Shown one piece after another: positions 1 to 7,819 of a DNA stretch of 64,000 bases (positions are counted from its first letter, which is position 1; each line of letters opens with the position of its first letter). The DNA comes from UBA10438 sp044238605. Its GTDB lineage: Bacteria; Bacteroidota; Ignavibacteria; Kapaibacteriales; Kapaibacteriaceae. The DNA lies in NCBI GenBank assembly GCA_044238605.1, contig JBIICY010000004.1, positions 1 to 64,000 on the forward strand, given 5' to 3'. The notes below the pieces were generated by a model. It had not been told where the DNA came from, searched no databases, and saw only the letters and a list, made by a program, of their open reading frames with translations. The position numbers and the translations under genes were made by a program.

Positions 1-27
1 CCGTGGCGCGCATCGAGCGCGCCACGG
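1..27. terminator. Perfect 10-bp hairpin at the window edge
   Basis: CCGTGGCGCG at 1-10 pairs perfectly with CGCGCCACGG at 18-27 around a 7-base loop. The stem is very GC-rich, as in intrinsic terminators, but no clear U-tract follows on the + strand and the minus-strand continuation lies outside the window. It may end a gene to the left. Confidence 0.5.
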
Positions 28-54
28 CCCTACCTCTATAAAAGTGATGCGAGC

Positions 55-113
55 GTCATCCCGAGGAGCTCTGCGACGAGGGATCTCTGCGACGAGTGAG
101 CACTCGGGATGAC
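55..113. repeat. Palindromic element with GTCATCCCGAG arms
   Basis: GTCATCCCGAG (55-65) is the exact inverse of CTCGGGATGAC (103-113). The 37 bases between the arms contain the internal repeat TCTGCGACGAG (70-80 and 86-96). This looks like a REP/MITE-type intergenic palindrome. Its right arm runs into the 86-bp direct repeat at 100-185. Confidence 0.55.
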
Positions 114-185
114 ACGAGCGTGAAGATAGATCGTCGCTCCCACACATTGGGACCCCATTGCACTCGCGAAAGCGGGCGCAGTTGT
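100..185. repeat. 86-bp direct repeat, copy A
   Basis: This stretch matches 1057-1142 over 86 bases without gaps and with roughly a dozen substitutions. The shared core reads CACTCGGGAT, then ACACGAGC, then TGAAGATAGATC, then GCTCCCACACATTG. The two copies flank the K+ channel gene. Because the repeat extends through 158-185, the in-frame TTG at 158 is unlikely to be the channel's start. Confidence 0.7.
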
Positions 186-196
186 ATTTTGCTTCC

Positions 197-985
197 ATGA
201 ATCGTACAACAGTTTATCAAGCATTGCAGGGGGCCGCCAGTCGTCGTGGCCGCATCGTAAGCACCGTTCTGTTGGTGAGTATAGTAGCATCTGTGCTATG
301 CGTTGTGCTAGAGTCGATGGACCAAGTAACGGCTTTGTACTCCGGACCACTCAACATGGTGAATTTGATAGCCGTGAGTGTTTTCACTGTCGAGTATTTG
401 CTGCGCGTTTGGACCTGTACCGAAGATCCTCGGTACAAACATCCATTGATAGGACGGCTGCGATTTATCATGTCTCCGATGATGATCATCGATGCTCTTG
501 CAATTCTTCCGTCGTTCCTTGTCGGTATCGGCATTGATCTGCGCAGTCTGCGATTGTTCCGTTCTTTACGACTCTTTAGAGTGCTCAAGATGGCACGATA
601 CGTAACGGCACTTGAGACGATTAAAAATGTTCTACACCAGAAGAAACATCAGTTAGTGATGACAGTAGGAATTGTATTCTTCCTGCTGCTTATCACATCC
701 TCGCTCATGTATGAATTGGAGCACGAAACCCAACCTCAGTCGTTCTCGAGCATACCCGCAACAATGTGGTGGGCTGTTGCATCACTTACAACTGTTGGCT
801 ACGGAGACATTTATCCGATAACTCCGCTTGGTAAACTCTTGGCGGCTGTAACAGCGATTCTCGGCATAGGCCTCGTAGCTCTACCAGCGGGCATTCTCGC
901 CTCTGGATTTAGTTCAGAGGTCTCTCAAGCTGTGCATCCCGTATGCCCAAAGTGCAGGGAAGATATTAAAAGAGCGAACAGCTAG
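197..985 (+). CDS. Voltage-gated potassium channel family protein
   Basis: This is an inner-membrane six-helix K+ channel subunit that should work as a tetramer. What is seen: hydrophobic helices S1-S3; an S4-like segment with a basic residue about every third position (RSLRLFRSLRLFRVLKMAR); a pore loop with the selectivity filter TTVGYGD; and a final helix (LGIGLVALPAGILASGF). The short cytoplasmic tail carries a CPKC pair, perhaps half a zinc ribbon. I start at ATG 197 rather than the upstream TTG at 158, because 158-185 is repeat DNA. The protein is about 262 residues and lacks an RCK/TrkA-N domain. No operon partner is seen, and repeats flank the gene on both sides. Confidence 0.9.
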   Translation: MNRTTVYQALQGAASRRGRIVSTVLLVSIVASVLCVVLESMDQVTALYSGPLNMVNLIAVSVFTVEYLLRVWTCTEDPRYKHPLIGRLRFIMSPMMIIDALAILPSFLVGIGIDLRSLRLFRSLRLFRVLKMARYVTALETIKNVLHQKKHQLVMTVGIVFFLLLITSSLMYELEHETQPQSFSSIPATMWWAVASLTTVGYGDIYPITPLGKLLAAVTAILGIGLVALPAGILASGFSSEVSQAVHPVCPKCREDIKRANS

Positions 986-1393
986 TAGAGGCGACCCTAT
1001 GTTGTCGCCCATTCTCGCTCGCCCCCACACATCGGGTCCCTCGCACGCGCAAGCGCGCACTCGGGATTACACGAGCATGAAGATAGATCATCGCTCCCAC
1101 ACATTGAGACCCCGTCACCCCCGCTAAAGCGGGTGCAGCTGTCACGTTACATCACTCCGAAGTACTCTAGAATGTACTGGTCTCAGTGAGGATTTGCTAA
1201 ACCTCGCGTAGAACAGTGTAAGGCTATGATCCTAAAACAGAGAACTCGGGATACAACATTGTATTGCAATCAAGCAGGCAATGATTATTCAAGTAAAACT
1301 ATTGCGATCAGGGCATAGCTCAATCTGCACAATCGCATATCATGCCATTGCATTCAGATTCCTTAGAGTTTGATATCTAGAAAGAATACCTCA
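986..1393. other. Gene-free stretch of ~400 bp
   Basis: No convincing reading frame is present. The stretch holds the second copy of the 86-bp repeat (1057-1142) and, just before it (about 1013-1056), a shorter degraded copy of the repeat's right half. From 1143 to 1393 I see nothing that can be assigned beyond AT-richer DNA leading into the next gene. Confidence 0.6.
1057..1142. repeat. 86-bp direct repeat, copy B
   Basis: Direct-orientation copy of 100-185, downstream of the K+ channel gene. A partial copy of the same element lies immediately upstream (about 1013-1056), so this side is a degenerate tandem. Confidence 0.7.
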
Positions 1394-1732
1394 ATGAGCA
1401 GAATTGATCGCCTACTTGCGAAAATGCCGCCTGAAGAGCGGCTCCTACACGAATGGCAGTTTGCGCTATCAAGAAGGCTGCAGCAAATGATGGAAGAACA
1501 AAACATTACGCAAAAGGAACTGGCAAGACGCTCTAGGCTTACGGAGCCGCAGGTATCCGCACTGATTCGCCTCGAGGCAAATCCTACCTTAGGCGTGTTG
1601 GCAAGAATCGCAGCATTGTTAAAGACAGATGTCCTCGTGTGGATAAACTCCGACCTCGAACCATGCAATGCAAACATCGAGAGTCGCCAGGCAAAGGTAG
1701 AGGAGTACTACGGTTATACTGGAACCCACTGA
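1394..1732 (+). CDS. XRE-family HTH transcriptional regulator
   Basis: A protein of about 112 residues with one Cro/C1-type helix-turn-helix (ITQKELARRSRLTEPQVSAL, then a turn and NPTLGVLARIAALL), preceded by a helical segment (EERLLHEWQFALSRRLQQM). The layout resembles HigA-type antitoxins and small XRE repressors. No toxin gene sits on either side, so an orphan regulator is more likely. ATG 1394 is preferred over the in-frame TTG at 1370. DNA binding follows from the family; the target is unknown. Confidence 0.8.
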   Translation: MSRIDRLLAKMPPEERLLHEWQFALSRRLQQMMEEQNITQKELARRSRLTEPQVSALIRLEANPTLGVLARIAALLKTDVLVWINSDLEPCNANIESRQAKVEEYYGYTGTH

Positions 1733-1829
1733 GTTACGAATCACGGATTATGAATTGCGGGGTCAGTACGGGCCGACGATCCCGAAGATGTTCTGGGCCT
1801 AGTATCTGTCACCTGCAATCTGGCACCTG

Positions 1830-2288
1830 TTAAACCCCAAACTGACGTAAGTGGTGGTCGAGGTGTTTATACATCAGGTTGTTCCACTCAAGTGCAGTGA
1901 GCTTACCGAGTGATAGCTGCTGTCTACCCTCGAATGCGTTGCGCCCCTGAGCAGCGAATCGGCGGATATACTCCTTGAGACGGATACGGTTCGGCTCAAA
2001 CTTGCTGTCTTCCGGCATAATGAAGGCCGGGCTGGTTGGTTGACTTTGCTTGTATGGCACCTCATTGGTCATGGTCTTCTTGAAGAATAGCTGAAGCGCT
2101 AATCGAATGTACCACGCAGACTTTTGCGCGTCGTCTCCCAGTGCCTGTGCATAAGGCATGCAGCAGTGACCGAGCATCTGAGCCACATTCATTGTGCCCC
2201 ATGTCGGCTGAGTGCTAGGTGTAAGAGCGTCGATGCGCCGATGGAGATCCGCCACGCATGTGTCGGACCAAATGTCTGGAAGTGCCAT
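1830..2288 (-). CDS. DinB-like (DUF1569-type) protein
   Basis: A protein of about 152 residues with the DinB/DUF1569 pattern: an N-terminal helix, the central GTMNVAQMLGHCCMPY segment, and a closing histidine-rich helix (MYKHLDHHLRQFG). The spaced histidines are those expected to hold a metal ion in the DinB four-helix bundle. The biochemical role of DUF1569 proteins is not established; some DinB relatives are thiol-dependent transferases. I start at ATG 2288 (MALPDIW); an in-frame TTG lies 36 bases upstream. The gene is convergent with the HTH gene and divergent from the gene at 2386. Confidence 0.65.
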   Translation of the reverse strand: MALPDIWSDTCVADLHRRIDALTPSTQPTWGTMNVAQMLGHCCMPYAQALGDDAQKSAWYIRLALQLFFKKTMTNEVPYKQSQPTSPAFIMPEDSKFEPNRIRLKEYIRRFAAQGRNAFEGRQQLSLGKLTALEWNNLMYKHLDHHLRQFGV

Positions 2289-2385
2289 GAGGTATTCCCA
2301 AATTTCTGAATGACGGAATTCCAAAGTTCATAAGTTAACATGTTATCTCAACAGATAGACTCTTAGTTGCACGAATGGAGATTGT

Positions 2386-2943
2386 ATGGTACTGACTGAC
2401 AAAATCGCGGTAGATGCCTTAACTGGCGAGGCAGAAATGGGCTACCCTAATGAGATCGTGAATATTGGCTCATATGCTGGCGGTATACCAGAAATTGACA
2501 AGGGGCTAGAAAGAGACAGTGTATATGCAATGGTGCCGGAGATTAGCTTCAAGGTCCACAAGTATGGGTTAGAGATCAGATTCGAACTTTTGTTTCAACA
2601 GTCCTACGCAGCAGTGCCGCTGGAGTCTCTGGAATCTGTTGTTCTTGAAATCGGTGGTACAATTGATGTTGAAGAACGATCAGTTATTGGCCGCGCAATT
2701 GTTGGTGGTATGTTCTTCGGCCCATTCGGCGCTGTCGTCGGAGCAGCATCTGGCCTAAAGGACAGAGTGGTAAATGATAGCAACATGCTGCTTTTGAAGT
2801 TTGACGAAAAAGGTACCACACACAGTATACTGGTGACCATCAATGAGGGTCGAACCGAAGAAGTTAGATCGTTCTTCACCAAACACTATGCTTCAGTCTT
2901 TTCATGCCCCCGCCTACGCGAGCGCGACGACCTTTCGCATTAA
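2386..2943 (+). CDS. Hypothetical protein with glycine-rich hydrophobic hairpin
   Basis: Not assigned to a named family. The 185-residue protein has a beta-rich N-terminal part, possibly PH-like (VHKYGLEIRFELLF, then LESLESVVLE), followed by a glycine-spaced hydrophobic stretch (GRAIVGGMFFGPFGAVVGAA). That stretch looks like a glycine-zipper membrane hairpin, as in several PH-like or SHOCT-associated membrane proteins. A polar C-terminal tail ends next to the heptanucleotide array. A GGAG ribosome-binding site (2376-2379) supports ATG 2386. No functional context. Confidence 0.6.
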   Translation: MVLTDKIAVDALTGEAEMGYPNEIVNIGSYAGGIPEIDKGLERDSVYAMVPEISFKVHKYGLEIRFELLFQQSYAAVPLESLESVVLEIGGTIDVEERSVIGRAIVGGMFFGPFGAVVGAASGLKDRVVNDSNMLLLKFDEKGTTHSILVTINEGRTEEVRSFFTKHYASVFSCPRLRERDDLSH

Positions 2944-2950
2944 CGACTCT

Positions 2951-2999
2951 TGCGTACCCTCGTACCCCTAGTCCCTAGTCCCTAGTCCCTAGTCCCTCT
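2951..2999. repeat. Heptanucleotide array (CTAGTCC units)
   Basis: Tandem 7-bp units. Two CGTACCC-like units are followed by about four CTAGTCC units. The array fills the gap between the genes ending at 2943 (+) and 3006 (-). The same unit recurs at 18163-18223 and, inverted, at 12010-12060 and 54870-54931. Confidence 0.9.
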
Positions 3000-3005
3000 C
3001 TCCTC

Positions 3006-4043
3006 CTACGCTCTCAACCTCGGATCAGTTGCATCGCGAAGGGCATCGCCGATGAGGTTGAATGCGGATACTGTAACGAAAATCATAAAGCCAGGGAAGA
3101 TGGCTAGCCACCATGAGGCGGTGCTGGAGCGTGCCTGTTGGAGGACGCTTCCCCAGGTAACGACGGTAGGGGGCACGCCGAATCCCAAGAAGGAGAGGGC
3201 GCTCTCGAACAGGATGGCGCTTACGATGCCGAAGGCTGCGTAGATCAGCACGGGTGCTATGGCGTTGGGAATAACGTGACGGAAGATCACGCGTGGGGTT
3301 GAATAGCCAAGAGCGGTTGCTGCGCTGATGTAATCAAGGTTACGAACGCGCAGAACTTCGCCGCGCATGAAGCGTGCAATAGACGTCCACCCGGTAAGGC
3401 CGATAAGCCCCATGATAAGCCATAGGGAACCTGTCTCGACCAAGGCAACGATGGTGATGATCAAGAAGAAGCGGGGGAAGGTTATGACGATCTCGATGAG
3501 ACGCGAGATGGCGATATCAACAACTCCACCGAAGTAGCCGGCAATTGCTCCAAGGATGATGCCGATGGTAAGCGCAATGGACATGGCAATAAAGCCGATG
3601 CTTAGTGCATAGCGAGAACCATGGATCACACCTGCCAGCACGTCTCGTCCGATACCGTCGGTGCCTAGCCAATGCTTGCTCGATGGAGCGCGGTCTTTGA
3701 GCGAAACAAGATTCTTGTCAGTGCTTCTTGGTGCATATGGTACAGGCGGCCACACTGCCCAGTCATAGGGGAGTGTATGCCAGTCTGCTGTAGCGAATTC
3801 TTGTCCCCATTGCGTAAGCCCAAGCGTTACGCCGTATTCGCGTAGAACTGGCGAGTAGACGTCTCCACGCAGTGAGCAGACAATCGGTTTGTCGTTTGCC
3901 AAGACATCGGCAAAAATGGCCACAACAGCGATGGTCAAAACAGTGTAGACACTGATCATCCCGAAGGTGCTTTTGCGGAACTGACGCTTAACGAAGGCGG
4001 TGTAATTCTCGCCGGTTTCTTTGATAGTGGTGTCCGTGCTCAT
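3006..4043 (-). CDS. Peptide/nickel-type ABC transporter permease, DppC/OppC-like
   Basis: Inner-membrane permease of the oligopeptide/dipeptide/nickel ABC importer family. A first transmembrane helix (FGMISVYTVLTIAVVAIFADVL) is followed by a periplasmic loop of about 90 residues, longer than in enterobacterial DppC. The core BPD_transp_1 domain carries the coupling helix (AATALGYSTPRVIFRHVIPN), where the ATPase docks. The stop lies just beyond the 2951-2999 array. It overlaps the upstream permease gene by 4 bases (ATGA), so the two are cotranslated. Binding protein and ATPase genes are not in this window. The substrate cannot be told from sequence. Confidence 0.9.
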   Translation of the reverse strand: MSTDTTIKETGENYTAFVKRQFRKSTFGMISVYTVLTIAVVAIFADVLANDKPIVCSLRGDVYSPVLREYGVTLGLTQWGQEFATADWHTLPYDWAVWPPVPYAPRSTDKNLVSLKDRAPSSKHWLGTDGIGRDVLAGVIHGSRYALSIGFIAMSIALTIGIILGAIAGYFGGVVDIAISRLIEIVITFPRFFLIITIVALVETGSLWLIMGLIGLTGWTSIARFMRGEVLRVRNLDYISAATALGYSTPRVIFRHVIPNAIAPVLIYAAFGIVSAILFESALSFLGFGVPPTVVTWGSVLQQARSSTASWWLAIFPGFMIFVTVSAFNLIGDALRDATDPRLRA

Positions 4044-5122
4044 GATGACTTCTTTCCGTATGAAATGCGCGGATCGGCCAAGCTGTAGAGTACGTCGGCC
4101 ACGAGCATGCCCACAAGCGTAAGAATCGCTGATATCGTAAACACTGCCATGATCATCGGATAATCGCGGGCAACGAGTGCCTTAAATGAAAGCTCGCCCA
4201 TGCCGGGGATCGAGAAGATGGACTCAATGATCACCGAGCCGCCAATGAGGTTCGGGATGAGTGCAGCAACAAGGGTGATGAGGGGTATTAGGGCGTTGCG
4301 CAATGCGTGACGGTAGATCACGGAGCGCTCAGCAAGCCCCTTAGCGCGAGCAGTTCTGATGTAGTCCTGGCGAATGACCTCGAGCATCGAAGAGCGCATC
4401 TGACGCGAGATAAAGGCAAAGTCTGCGTAGACGTATACGATCATTGGGAGAGCAAGGTGCCATGCGTAGTCGAGGAACTGACGCCAGGCAGACCAGTTCT
4501 TGCTAAAAGCCGGAGAGCGGAGTCCGCTTGAAGGAAAGATCGAAATGAACTCTGGATTGGCTAGGAATGTGATTGCAAGCGTGCCTATCCAGAAAACGGG
4601 CAGGGAATACAGTGCAAAGAGCCCAAAGGTAGACAACCTATCGACCATTGAACCCGTGTGCGTGGAGCTGTATATGCCAAGGGGCACGGCTATCGAATAG
4701 GCAAGGATGATGGCGATGAGGTTCATCGTGAGCGTTACGGGTACGCGCTCGATCATTTTATCGTACACAGGACGGTTGTCTTGAAAGGACTTCCCAAAGT
4801 CTGGACGTCCGGTAAAGCGTGCCGCAGACCAGTCCGTTGTTCCATCAACGAACACACTATCCATCTTGAAGCACAGCAAGCCCCCTGTCCAGATAGCATA
4901 CTGCTGCCACACCGGCTTATCCAGATGCCATTGTTTACGGATCAGCTCAACTGTTTTTTCATTTAGCGTGCTGCGTCCGGACATGCCCCCTTCAGAGCCT
5001 TGCCCAACCTTTGCAGCCGCCGGATCTCCCGGAGCCAGACGGCTAACGGCAAATGAAATCAGCGTAATGATGAACAGCGTTGGCAAGAACAACACTATTC
5101 TCTTAAGTAGGTATCTCCACAT
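4040..5122 (-). CDS. Peptide/nickel-type ABC transporter permease, DppB/OppB-like
   Basis: First permease of the pair. The N-terminus (WRYLLKRIVLFLPTLFIITL) is the classic OppB signature helix. A periplasmic insert follows (about residues 50-120), then the membrane domain with the coupling-loop motif TARAKGLAERSVIYRHALRN and the closing GIYSSTHTG and IESIFSIPGMG segments. At 360 residues it is somewhat longer than DppB (~340). It is translationally coupled to the downstream permease. Only the two membrane subunits lie here, so the transporter's other parts must be encoded elsewhere. Confidence 0.9.
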   Translation of the reverse strand: MWRYLLKRIVLFLPTLFIITLISFAVSRLAPGDPAAAKVGQGSEGGMSGRSTLNEKTVELIRKQWHLDKPVWQQYAIWTGGLLCFKMDSVFVDGTTDWSAARFTGRPDFGKSFQDNRPVYDKMIERVPVTLTMNLIAIILAYSIAVPLGIYSSTHTGSMVDRLSTFGLFALYSLPVFWIGTLAITFLANPEFISIFPSSGLRSPAFSKNWSAWRQFLDYAWHLALPMIVYVYADFAFISRQMRSSMLEVIRQDYIRTARAKGLAERSVIYRHALRNALIPLITLVAALIPNLIGGSVIIESIFSIPGMGELSFKALVARDYPMIMAVFTISAILTLVGMLVADVLYSLADPRISYGKKSS

Positions 5123-5155
5123 AAGGGGCTAAAATACCACCATCTGGCTGCCAAT

Positions 5156-5509
5156 TCAGAACGCGTTTTCGATATGGCGTATCGCGCAGCTACCTGTGGA
5201 ATGGTCTACGGCGATAACATCAAACCTGCAGGGGGCCCCATAACAATGACGCTGCACCATCCATGCCTCTGCCGTGCGGCGTACGCCGCGCAGTTTGGAT
5301 GGGGTAAGCGAGGCCTCGGGCGAGCCATACAGATGGGAATATCGCGAGCGGACCTCCACAAACACCAGCACACCATCATAGCGAGCTACGATGTCGATCT
5401 CTCCAACTTTCTTGTACGTGAAATTGCGGTCCATGATCTCATACCCCTGTTCAGTGAGGAAGTCTGCGGCGTGTTGTTCGGCCGAGCGACCGGTTTCTAC
5501 AGTATTCAT
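5156..5509 (-). CDS. yraN: YraN/UPF0102 family nuclease-like protein
   Basis: A small protein of about 117 residues with the UPF0102 core: GRSAEQHAADFLTEQGYEI, NFTYKKVGEIDIVARYDG, then VFVEVRSR. The E-I-D...E-V-R residues match the PD-(D/E)xK nuclease-like motif, with Arg in place of the usual Lys. Cellular function is unproven; it is often found near ruvA, rnhB and other DNA-processing genes. I use ATG 5509, which leaves 25 bases to the divergent ruvA start. An upstream in-frame start would run into ruvA. Confidence 0.88.
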   Translation of the reverse strand: MNTVETGRSAEQHAADFLTEQGYEIMDRNFTYKKVGEIDIVARYDGVLVFVEVRSRYSHLYGSPEASLTPSKLRGVRRTAEAWMVQRHCYGAPCRFDVIAVDHSTGSCAIRHIENAF

Positions 5510-5534
5510 GAAAAACTTTCGATATTCGCGCCCT

Positions 5535-6131
5535 ATGATCGCGCAGTTAACAGGAACGGTTGCACACAAGCAGGGCATGGAAGTTGTGATAGACTGCCAT
5601 GGCGTTGGTTATGCAGTGAGTGTGCCACTCTCTACTGCAGATACAGTGCCTGCGATAGGCGAGCGTGTGACCTTGTTTACCACCTTTGTCGTTCGCGAGG
5701 ATGCGATGCAGCTCTTTGGGTTTGCGAGCACGTCGGAACGCGAAGCATTTGCGTTGCTCACATCTATCCAAGGAATCGGACCCCGCACTGCGCTGGGAAT
5801 TTTGTCGGCTACATCTCTTGCAGACCTCCGCAAGGCCGTTGCTACGAGTAATGTTCTCGCGCTAACGCGTCTGCCGGGCATCGGCAAGAAAACAGCAGAG
5901 CGACTCATCATCGAACTACGCGAGAAGATCATCAGCGTTGTTCCAGATTCCGGAAGTACCCTTGTCGCATCTGCTACCCCAGCCATCGATGATGCCATAA
6001 GTGCTCTCCAGGCCCTAGGCTATGCCCGCGCAGCTGCCGAAAAAGCTGTGAAGGCGGCCATCGCCCTTGAACCTTCGGCATCTGAATCTTCCGAAAAACT
6101 TATTCGCTTGGCTCTTCGCCAAACTACATGA
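5535..6131 (+). CDS. ruvA: Holliday junction branch migration protein RuvA
   Basis: DNA-binding subunit of the RuvAB branch-migration motor. At 198 residues it has the usual length. An N-terminal OB fold (MIAQLTGTVAHKQGMEVVID) is followed by two helix-hairpin-helix motifs (SIQGIGPRTALGILS and RLPGIGKKTAERLI) and the C-terminal RuvB-contacting domain (AISALQALGYARAAAEKAV). ATG 5535 fits the family start; upstream in-frame codons overlap yraN and lack homology. ruvB is not in the window, and ruvC lies about 56 kb away at 61799. Confidence 0.97.
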   Translation: MIAQLTGTVAHKQGMEVVIDCHGVGYAVSVPLSTADTVPAIGERVTLFTTFVVREDAMQLFGFASTSEREAFALLTSIQGIGPRTALGILSATSLADLRKAVATSNVLALTRLPGIGKKTAERLIIELREKIISVVPDSGSTLVASATPAIDDAISALQALGYARAAAEKAVKAAIALEPSASESSEKLIRLALRQTT

Positions 6132-6144
6132 TCACCAATGTCCA

Positions 6145-6300
6145 ATTACGAAGTACGAATTACGAAGTACGAATTACGAAGTACGAAGTACCAGAGACCA
6201 AGCATTCGTCATTCGTCATTAGTAATTCGTCATTCGTCATTAGTAATTCGTCATTAGTCATCAGTAATTCGTCATTAGTAATTCGTCATTCGTAATTATC
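6145..6300. repeat. Heptanucleotide array (ACGAAGT/ACGAATT and GTCATTC/GTAATTC units)
   Basis: About 155 bp of 7-bp units. The first block (6145-6188) alternates ACGAAGT and ACGAATT. The second (6203-6300) alternates GTCATTC, GTCATTA and GTAATTC. This is the longest array in the window. It fills the whole spacer between ruvA and the hisA-like gene and would become the latter's 5' leader if transcription starts upstream. Confidence 0.9.
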
Positions 6301-6304
6301 AACA

Positions 6305-7117
6305 ATGCTTCTCATCATCCCAGCCATCGACCTAACAAACGGACGCGCGATGCGATGCATTCGCGGCGTTCCGGGTACGGAGTCGTTGTATTCGGAGATC
6401 AGTGAGCACCCTGTAGAGCTTGCGCAGTTATGGCGACGTGAGAATGCGAAGTGTCTGCACGTTACAGATATCGATTCGTGGAAGGGGGCAGGCAGCTCGC
6501 TCAACATCGACACAGTTGTAGCCATGCAGAAAGCCATCGACATCCCAGTGCAGTTCGTGTCGCGTCAGCGCAGTGTTGATGCATATCGCGAGCTCCTGGA
6601 GCGCGGTGTATATCGAGTGGCGGTGAACAAGGTTGCGTGGATGTATCCCGATCAGACCCGCTCCCTGATAGAGCAGTATGGGCCTAGCAGAGTGATCTTT
6701 GGCGTGCGGGCGCATAAAGGGATGGTAGACATGGGAGACGACCATGAACCAGTAGCAGACGACGACTTCTTGCGTCATGTTGCCTCTCTGGGTGGCAAGC
6801 GCGTGATTTACACCGAGCTCGACTGGGAAGGCAACCTCACTGGTGAAGACATTCCCACGATAAACCGTGTTGCCGCAGTTGCACCGCTGCGATTTACCAT
6901 GGCAGGGGGCATTGCATCTCCAGAGCATTTGTGGATGCTGCAGAGTAGCGTTCCACGGAACGTAGATTCAGTGGTTATTGGACGCGCGATGTACGAAAAC
7001 CGCTTCCCGTGCCAGGGAATCTGGCGCGCAGTAGAAGCCAAGCTCGAGCCTGAGATTCACGCTAAGGCGTGTGATATCCATCAACAGTCTTCTCTTACAC
7101 CACCAGCGCAGCCGTAA
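6305..7117 (+). CDS. HisA-like (beta/alpha)8 barrel protein lacking catalytic residues
   Basis: Homologous to phosphoribosylformimino-AICAR-ribotide isomerase: PAIDLTNGRAMRCIRG at the N-terminus, IYTELDWEGNLTGEDI in the middle, and a C-terminal phosphate site (TMAGGIASPEHLWML, then VVIGRAMYENRF). Two family hallmarks are missing. The first phosphate-binding GGGIR segment reads VSRQRS (IPVQFVSRQRSVDAY). The second catalytic Asp, normally in a SLD-R-GG loop on strand 5, appears as Arg (IFGVRAHKG). No other histidine gene is adjacent. It may bind a different sugar phosphate or be a non-catalytic paralogue, so genuine HisA activity is doubtful. Confidence 0.75.
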   Translation: MLLIIPAIDLTNGRAMRCIRGVPGTESLYSEISEHPVELAQLWRRENAKCLHVTDIDSWKGAGSSLNIDTVVAMQKAIDIPVQFVSRQRSVDAYRELLERGVYRVAVNKVAWMYPDQTRSLIEQYGPSRVIFGVRAHKGMVDMGDDHEPVADDDFLRHVASLGGKRVIYTELDWEGNLTGEDIPTINRVAAVAPLRFTMAGGIASPEHLWMLQSSVPRNVDSVVIGRAMYENRFPCQGIWRAVEAKLEPEIHAKACDIHQQSSLTPPAQP

Positions 7118-7142
7118 CAGCGCTTCCTCTATAGCTCTGTGG

Positions 7143-7685
7143 TTATTGCAGTCTGTATCGCAATCCGAGTGCCCCGCCAATGAGGGTAAGTCCTCCGCCA
7201 ATCCCAGAATGCATATAGCGGCCTGCTACATCGACCTCGACCTTTTCAGACAGAGGAAACAGCAGGCCAGCACTTGCTGTGAGTGCATACGAGAGATTTG
7301 GCTTCATGGAAGCGTTGCCTGCAAGCGAATCGGCAACGGTGAGATAACTGAATCCGACTTCGGCCCCGACATAGGGGGTAAATCCATGCTTGATGAACCG
7401 ATAGTTTAAAACTGCTGACATTCCGAATACTGAAGATGAAGAGCCGGATGTAACGGTTGCGGGCATGAAGGTACCAACCATACCGAAGGACGCGCTGCGA
7501 GACGGTGACCACTGATAACCAATGGAAAATGCTGTTGACGAATGAAAGTCGGCAGAATCAGGTAAACGTCCACCAGCAGCGACATACGCGGCTCCAGCTT
7601 GAACGTAGCTGCGATCAGCTTGAGCCGATACATCACATAGCGCAAGGCAGAAAAGGACAGCAATTGTCAGAAACCAGCCGTGCAT
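7143..7685 (-). CDS. Predicted outer-membrane beta-barrel protein
   Basis: A protein of about 180 residues. A signal peptide (FLTIAVLFCLALCDVSAQA) is followed by alternating hydrophobic/polar strands typical of small OmpA/OMP_b-brl barrels: VQAGAAYVAAGG, AFSIGYQWSPS, VLNYRFIKHGFTPYVGAEVGFSYL, and a terminal GGALGLRYRLQ strand. It lacks an OmpA peptidoglycan-binding domain. Start ATG 7685 puts the signal peptide at the N-terminus; a TTG seven codons upstream is less likely. Function unknown. It is divergent from nuoG. Confidence 0.7.
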   Translation of the reverse strand: MHGWFLTIAVLFCLALCDVSAQADRSYVQAGAAYVAAGGRLPDSADFHSSTAFSIGYQWSPSRSASFGMVGTFMPATVTSGSSSSVFGMSAVLNYRFIKHGFTPYVGAEVGFSYLTVADSLAGNASMKPNLSYALTASAGLLFPLSEKVEVDVAGRYMHSGIGGGLTLIGGALGLRYRLQ

Positions 7686-7763
7686 GATGAGCCCCTTATC
7701 GTTCAAGCTTGATTCTCAATTATTTGCCAAAATAGTGACATCGAACAAGAGCGCGATTTCTCG

Positions 7764-7771
7764 TATGTTTG
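7764..7771 (+). promoter_or_regulatory. Candidate -7 element (TATGTTTG) for nuoGHI
   Basis: TATGTTTG matches the Bacteroidota -7 consensus TAnnTTTG. It would give a start site near 7778 and a leader of about 40 bases before nuoG. No good -33 TTG is seen. AAGGAC just upstream of ATG 7820 is a possible ribosome-binding site. Confidence 0.4.
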
Positions 7772-7819
7772 CCAGCGTACGCGAACACCCGTGTTCGAAT
7801 GTATTCATGAAGGACAGAC

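Noticed and set aside
1300..1370. tRNA-like GGGCATAGCTCAATCTG sequence
   Set aside because: A D-arm-like string occurs but no acceptor, anticodon or T arm can be folded.
4307..5132. Several + strand frames across the ABC permease genes
   Set aside because: Short, no motifs, and fully contained within well-supported permease genes on the minus strand.
6145..6300. CRISPR array
   Set aside because: Units are 7 bp with no unique spacers and no cas genes nearby; this is a tandem heptamer array.
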